Assembly (NCBI RefSeq): GCF_015354735.1
Contig: NZ_JACEFJ010000007.1
Location: 186,001 to 250,000, forward strand
Reading direction: 5' to 3'
DNA: 64,000 nt
DNA from: Pararhodonellum marinum
Lineage (GTDB): Bacteria > Bacteroidota > Bacteroidia > Cytophagales > Cyclobacteriaceae
This document shows positions 62,472 to 64,000 of this stretch, piece by piece. The number at the start of each line of letters is the position of its first letter. The first letter of the stretch is position 1. A model generated the notes under the pieces. It did not search any database and was not told the origin of the DNA. It saw only the letters and a program-made list of their open reading frames with translations. A program made the position numbers and the translations under genes.

Positions 62472-64000
62472 AGTGGTTGATGATTTGGTTTGCCCATGGC
62501 GTAGCCATGTTGTTGTTGGTCCTGGATAAGCTTTCGTTGTCAAGGGTCCAGCCTTCCGTAGGCGTCCCATAAAAAGTGATGTGTTTGTTGATAAGCCAAT
62601 GACAGGATGAATCCATCGCAATGCATCCTGAAGGCTTGTTTTGATAGACTCTGCTCTCAAGGTCATTAATAAGACTTTTTAGAACTGGTGGCAATGAATT
62701 GATTTTACCCGCCTTGGCCACTCTGGCATCTATCATTAGATCTGCATTCACTTCTCTATTGGTTTTCGGGTTTTTTATTTTGATTTTCCCTCCCGAATCA
62801 TCCAGGAATATCATTGGGTTTTTATGGAATCCAAAGTCCAAAATCCCTGCTTCATGGAGTGCCTGAATCTTTCTGACATTGTGTATGGGTGGACCATAGG
62901 ATACCCTGTGGAAGTTTCTGTAATATGTATTTTCAAAAATCTCCTGACTTTCCGCTGTAAGCCTTCCAAAACTGTACGCTTTATTGAAAAGAGGATAGAT
63001 GGCCGGCCATACTGTGGTCATTTCCGCTAAGGCAAGTTGGTGGAAGTCATCCTGATCTGGCTCAATAAATGAATTTAAATATGTTATAATATGGTCCTCC
63101 CCTAATTCAGGCCACAAAAAACCTAGAAGATCAAATGGTACAAAAGATGGAAAAAATTCTAAAGCGAGTGCCTCAATATGGGCTAATGACAGCGATCCTC
63201 CTTCTTGAGGCCATTTACCTATATATTTCAAACAACTTGCTGCATATTGAAAACGGTATTCTTTTTCAATCATAGGTAAAAGCCTTTCTACAAAATTGAT
63301 TTTACCGGATGAGCCAATCTGGGTTGCAATGAAGTCTGCCGTAAAGTATTTTAAAGCAATATTTTTTTCACTCACTCTAGGGATCATGGGAATCCCGGAT
63401 CTGGAAAATGGAAATATTTTTTTGGGTTCATGACCTGATGGAATGTAAATCAAATTATCACCTTTAGGCTTGAACCTCCCACCCGCTCCTTCTGTCATGG
63501 CCAAAACGCTGTCGATAAAAGTGAGTCCCATTCCTTTAATGACAATGATTTTCGAAGCATAACTCCCAGCATGTAGATTTTTGATGGGCAATGCTTCTTG
63601 GATAAAATTCAGAGTTTTCAAGTTAGTACCATCTGAAATCAAATTGCCCTCAAATTGATAACTATGTCCTGTACAGATCATTAACTCATCAAAATCAGCA
63701 TAAATTTGACTTTCTCCCTGAAGCATTAAGCCGTTTGAAGGTTCGGGGATACCACGGATGTCATCTATGATTAGGTTGATTTTTATATTGGGCGGAAGGT
63801 TATCTATCACCTGCAATAGACAGTATTGTAAGTAAATTCCAGTCAGGCTTCGGCTACATGCTTGATGGGATTTGGGGATTTGGGAAGGAGTGTTTGCATA
63901 TTTTTTGATGAATGACATCAAATCAAGACGATTTTCAACAAGTTGCTGAGGTTCATCTATCCAGAAATTCACTTTTCCCAAGGGGTAATTCAACAGGAGG
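62422..64000 (-). CDS. FAD/NAD(P)-binding protein, N-terminus beyond the window
   Basis: At least 525 residues; the frame is open at the right edge, and the FAD-binding Gly-rich loop expected near the start is outside the window. Visible features match the COG4529/FAD_NAD_binding_9 type: ELMICTGHSYQFEG, IIVIKGMGLTFIDSVLAMTE (second dinucleotide loop), SRSGIPMIPR and LMIDARVAKAGKINSLPP. Such proteins often act as N- or C-hydroxylases or oxidoreductases in specialised metabolism. The 50-bp overlap with the decarboxylase-like gene implies a coupled pair. Exact reaction unknown. Confidence 0.8.
   Translation of the reverse strand, partial: LLLNYPLGKVNFWIDEPQQLVENRLDLMSFIKKYANTPSQIPKSHQACSRSLTGIYLQYCLLQVIDNLPPNIKINLIIDDIRGIPEPSNGLMLQGESQIYADFDELMICTGHSYQFEGNLISDGTNLKTLNFIQEALPIKNLHAGSYASKIIVIKGMGLTFIDSVLAMTEGAGGRFKPKGDNLIYIPSGHEPKKIFPFSRSGIPMIPRVSEKNIALKYFTADFIATQIGSSGKINFVERLLPMIEKEYRFQYAASCLKYIGKWPQEGGSLSLAHIEALALEFFPSFVPFDLLGFLWPELGEDHIITYLNSFIEPDQDDFHQLALAEMTTVWPAIYPLFNKAYSFGRLTAESQEIFENTYYRNFHRVSYGPPIHNVRKIQALHEAGILDFGFHKNPMIFLDDSGGKIKIKNPKTNREVNADLMIDARVAKAGKINSLPPVLKSLINDLESRVYQNKPSGCIAMDSSCHWLINKHITFYGTPTEGWTLDNESLSRTNNNMATPWANQIINHYEQSNPKTNTNHTLVG

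Overview
The window reads as a chromosomal segment of a Bacteroidota bacterium, most likely a Cytophagales member of the Cyclobacteriaceae type (inferred from protein style, not from a database search). Supporting signs are AT-leaning DNA, genes that mostly lack a strong Shine-Dalgarno sequence, promoters of the TTTG/TAnnTTTG type, N-termini typical of the phylum, several Tat substrates, TPR histidine kinases, a DUF2490 protein, a kynurenine-type tryptophan 2,3-dioxygenase and two ECF sigma/anti-sigma type pairs. No rRNA, tRNA, CRISPR array, phage or intact transposase gene was seen.

Layout. 1-13.7 kb: ordinary metabolism (YfcC-type transporter cut by the left edge, patatin phospholipase, aldo/keto reductase, Tat-type HisC-like aminotransferase, exonuclease/GIY-YIG fusion, DinB protein, sugar acetyltransferase, acyl-CoA dehydrogenase, GMC oxidoreductase, fatty-acyl-CoA ligase). 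14-21 kb: two uncharacterised envelope proteins, an FAD dehydrogenase, and divergent tryptophan dioxygenase and glutaryl-CoA dehydrogenase genes. 21-30.6 kb: a TPR histidine kinase with a LuxR-type response regulator, small membrane proteins, an ECF sigma factor with an overlapping membrane-protein gene, a lipoprotein, a composite palindromic element, two DUF1801-type genes and a Tat-exported TIM-barrel protein. 30.8-38.4 kb: a TetR regulator followed by a TolC/adaptor/RND efflux operon, with near-identical palindromes in front of tetR and of the operon; then an ACP-like protein lacking the phosphopantetheine serine and a NAPE-PLD-like hydrolase. 38.4-39.1 kb: a 159-bp tandem repeat array and a very AT-rich stretch. 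39-45 kb: DUF2490 protein, methyltransferase, SLC13 permease, sialate O-acetylesterase.

The most interesting block is 45.3-53.6 kb, all on the minus strand: ECF sigma factor, membrane-spanning anti-sigma-like TPR protein, three paralogous lipoproteins of a family I do not recognise, a subtilisin-like peptidase without signal peptide, and an exported TPR-CHAT (caspase-fold) protein. Three sites in this block carry the same two-part promoter-like motif, GGTAACAAw - exactly 13 nt - GGATATAw, at the head of lipoproteins A-B, of lipoprotein C and of the peptidase-CHAT pair. Two of these motifs directly follow intrinsic terminators. This looks like a locally wired ECF regulon joining a caspase-like and a subtilisin-like protease to surface lipoproteins.

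53.6-60.9 kb: DoxX protein, a repeat island, then a molybdenum-hydroxylase set (XdhC, MocA-like enzyme, convergent cysteine desulfurase, cytochrome c, IorA-like and IorB-like subunits). 61-64 kb: a Y4yA-type PLP decarboxylase-like gene overlapping an FAD/NAD(P)-binding protein gene that is cut by the right edge.
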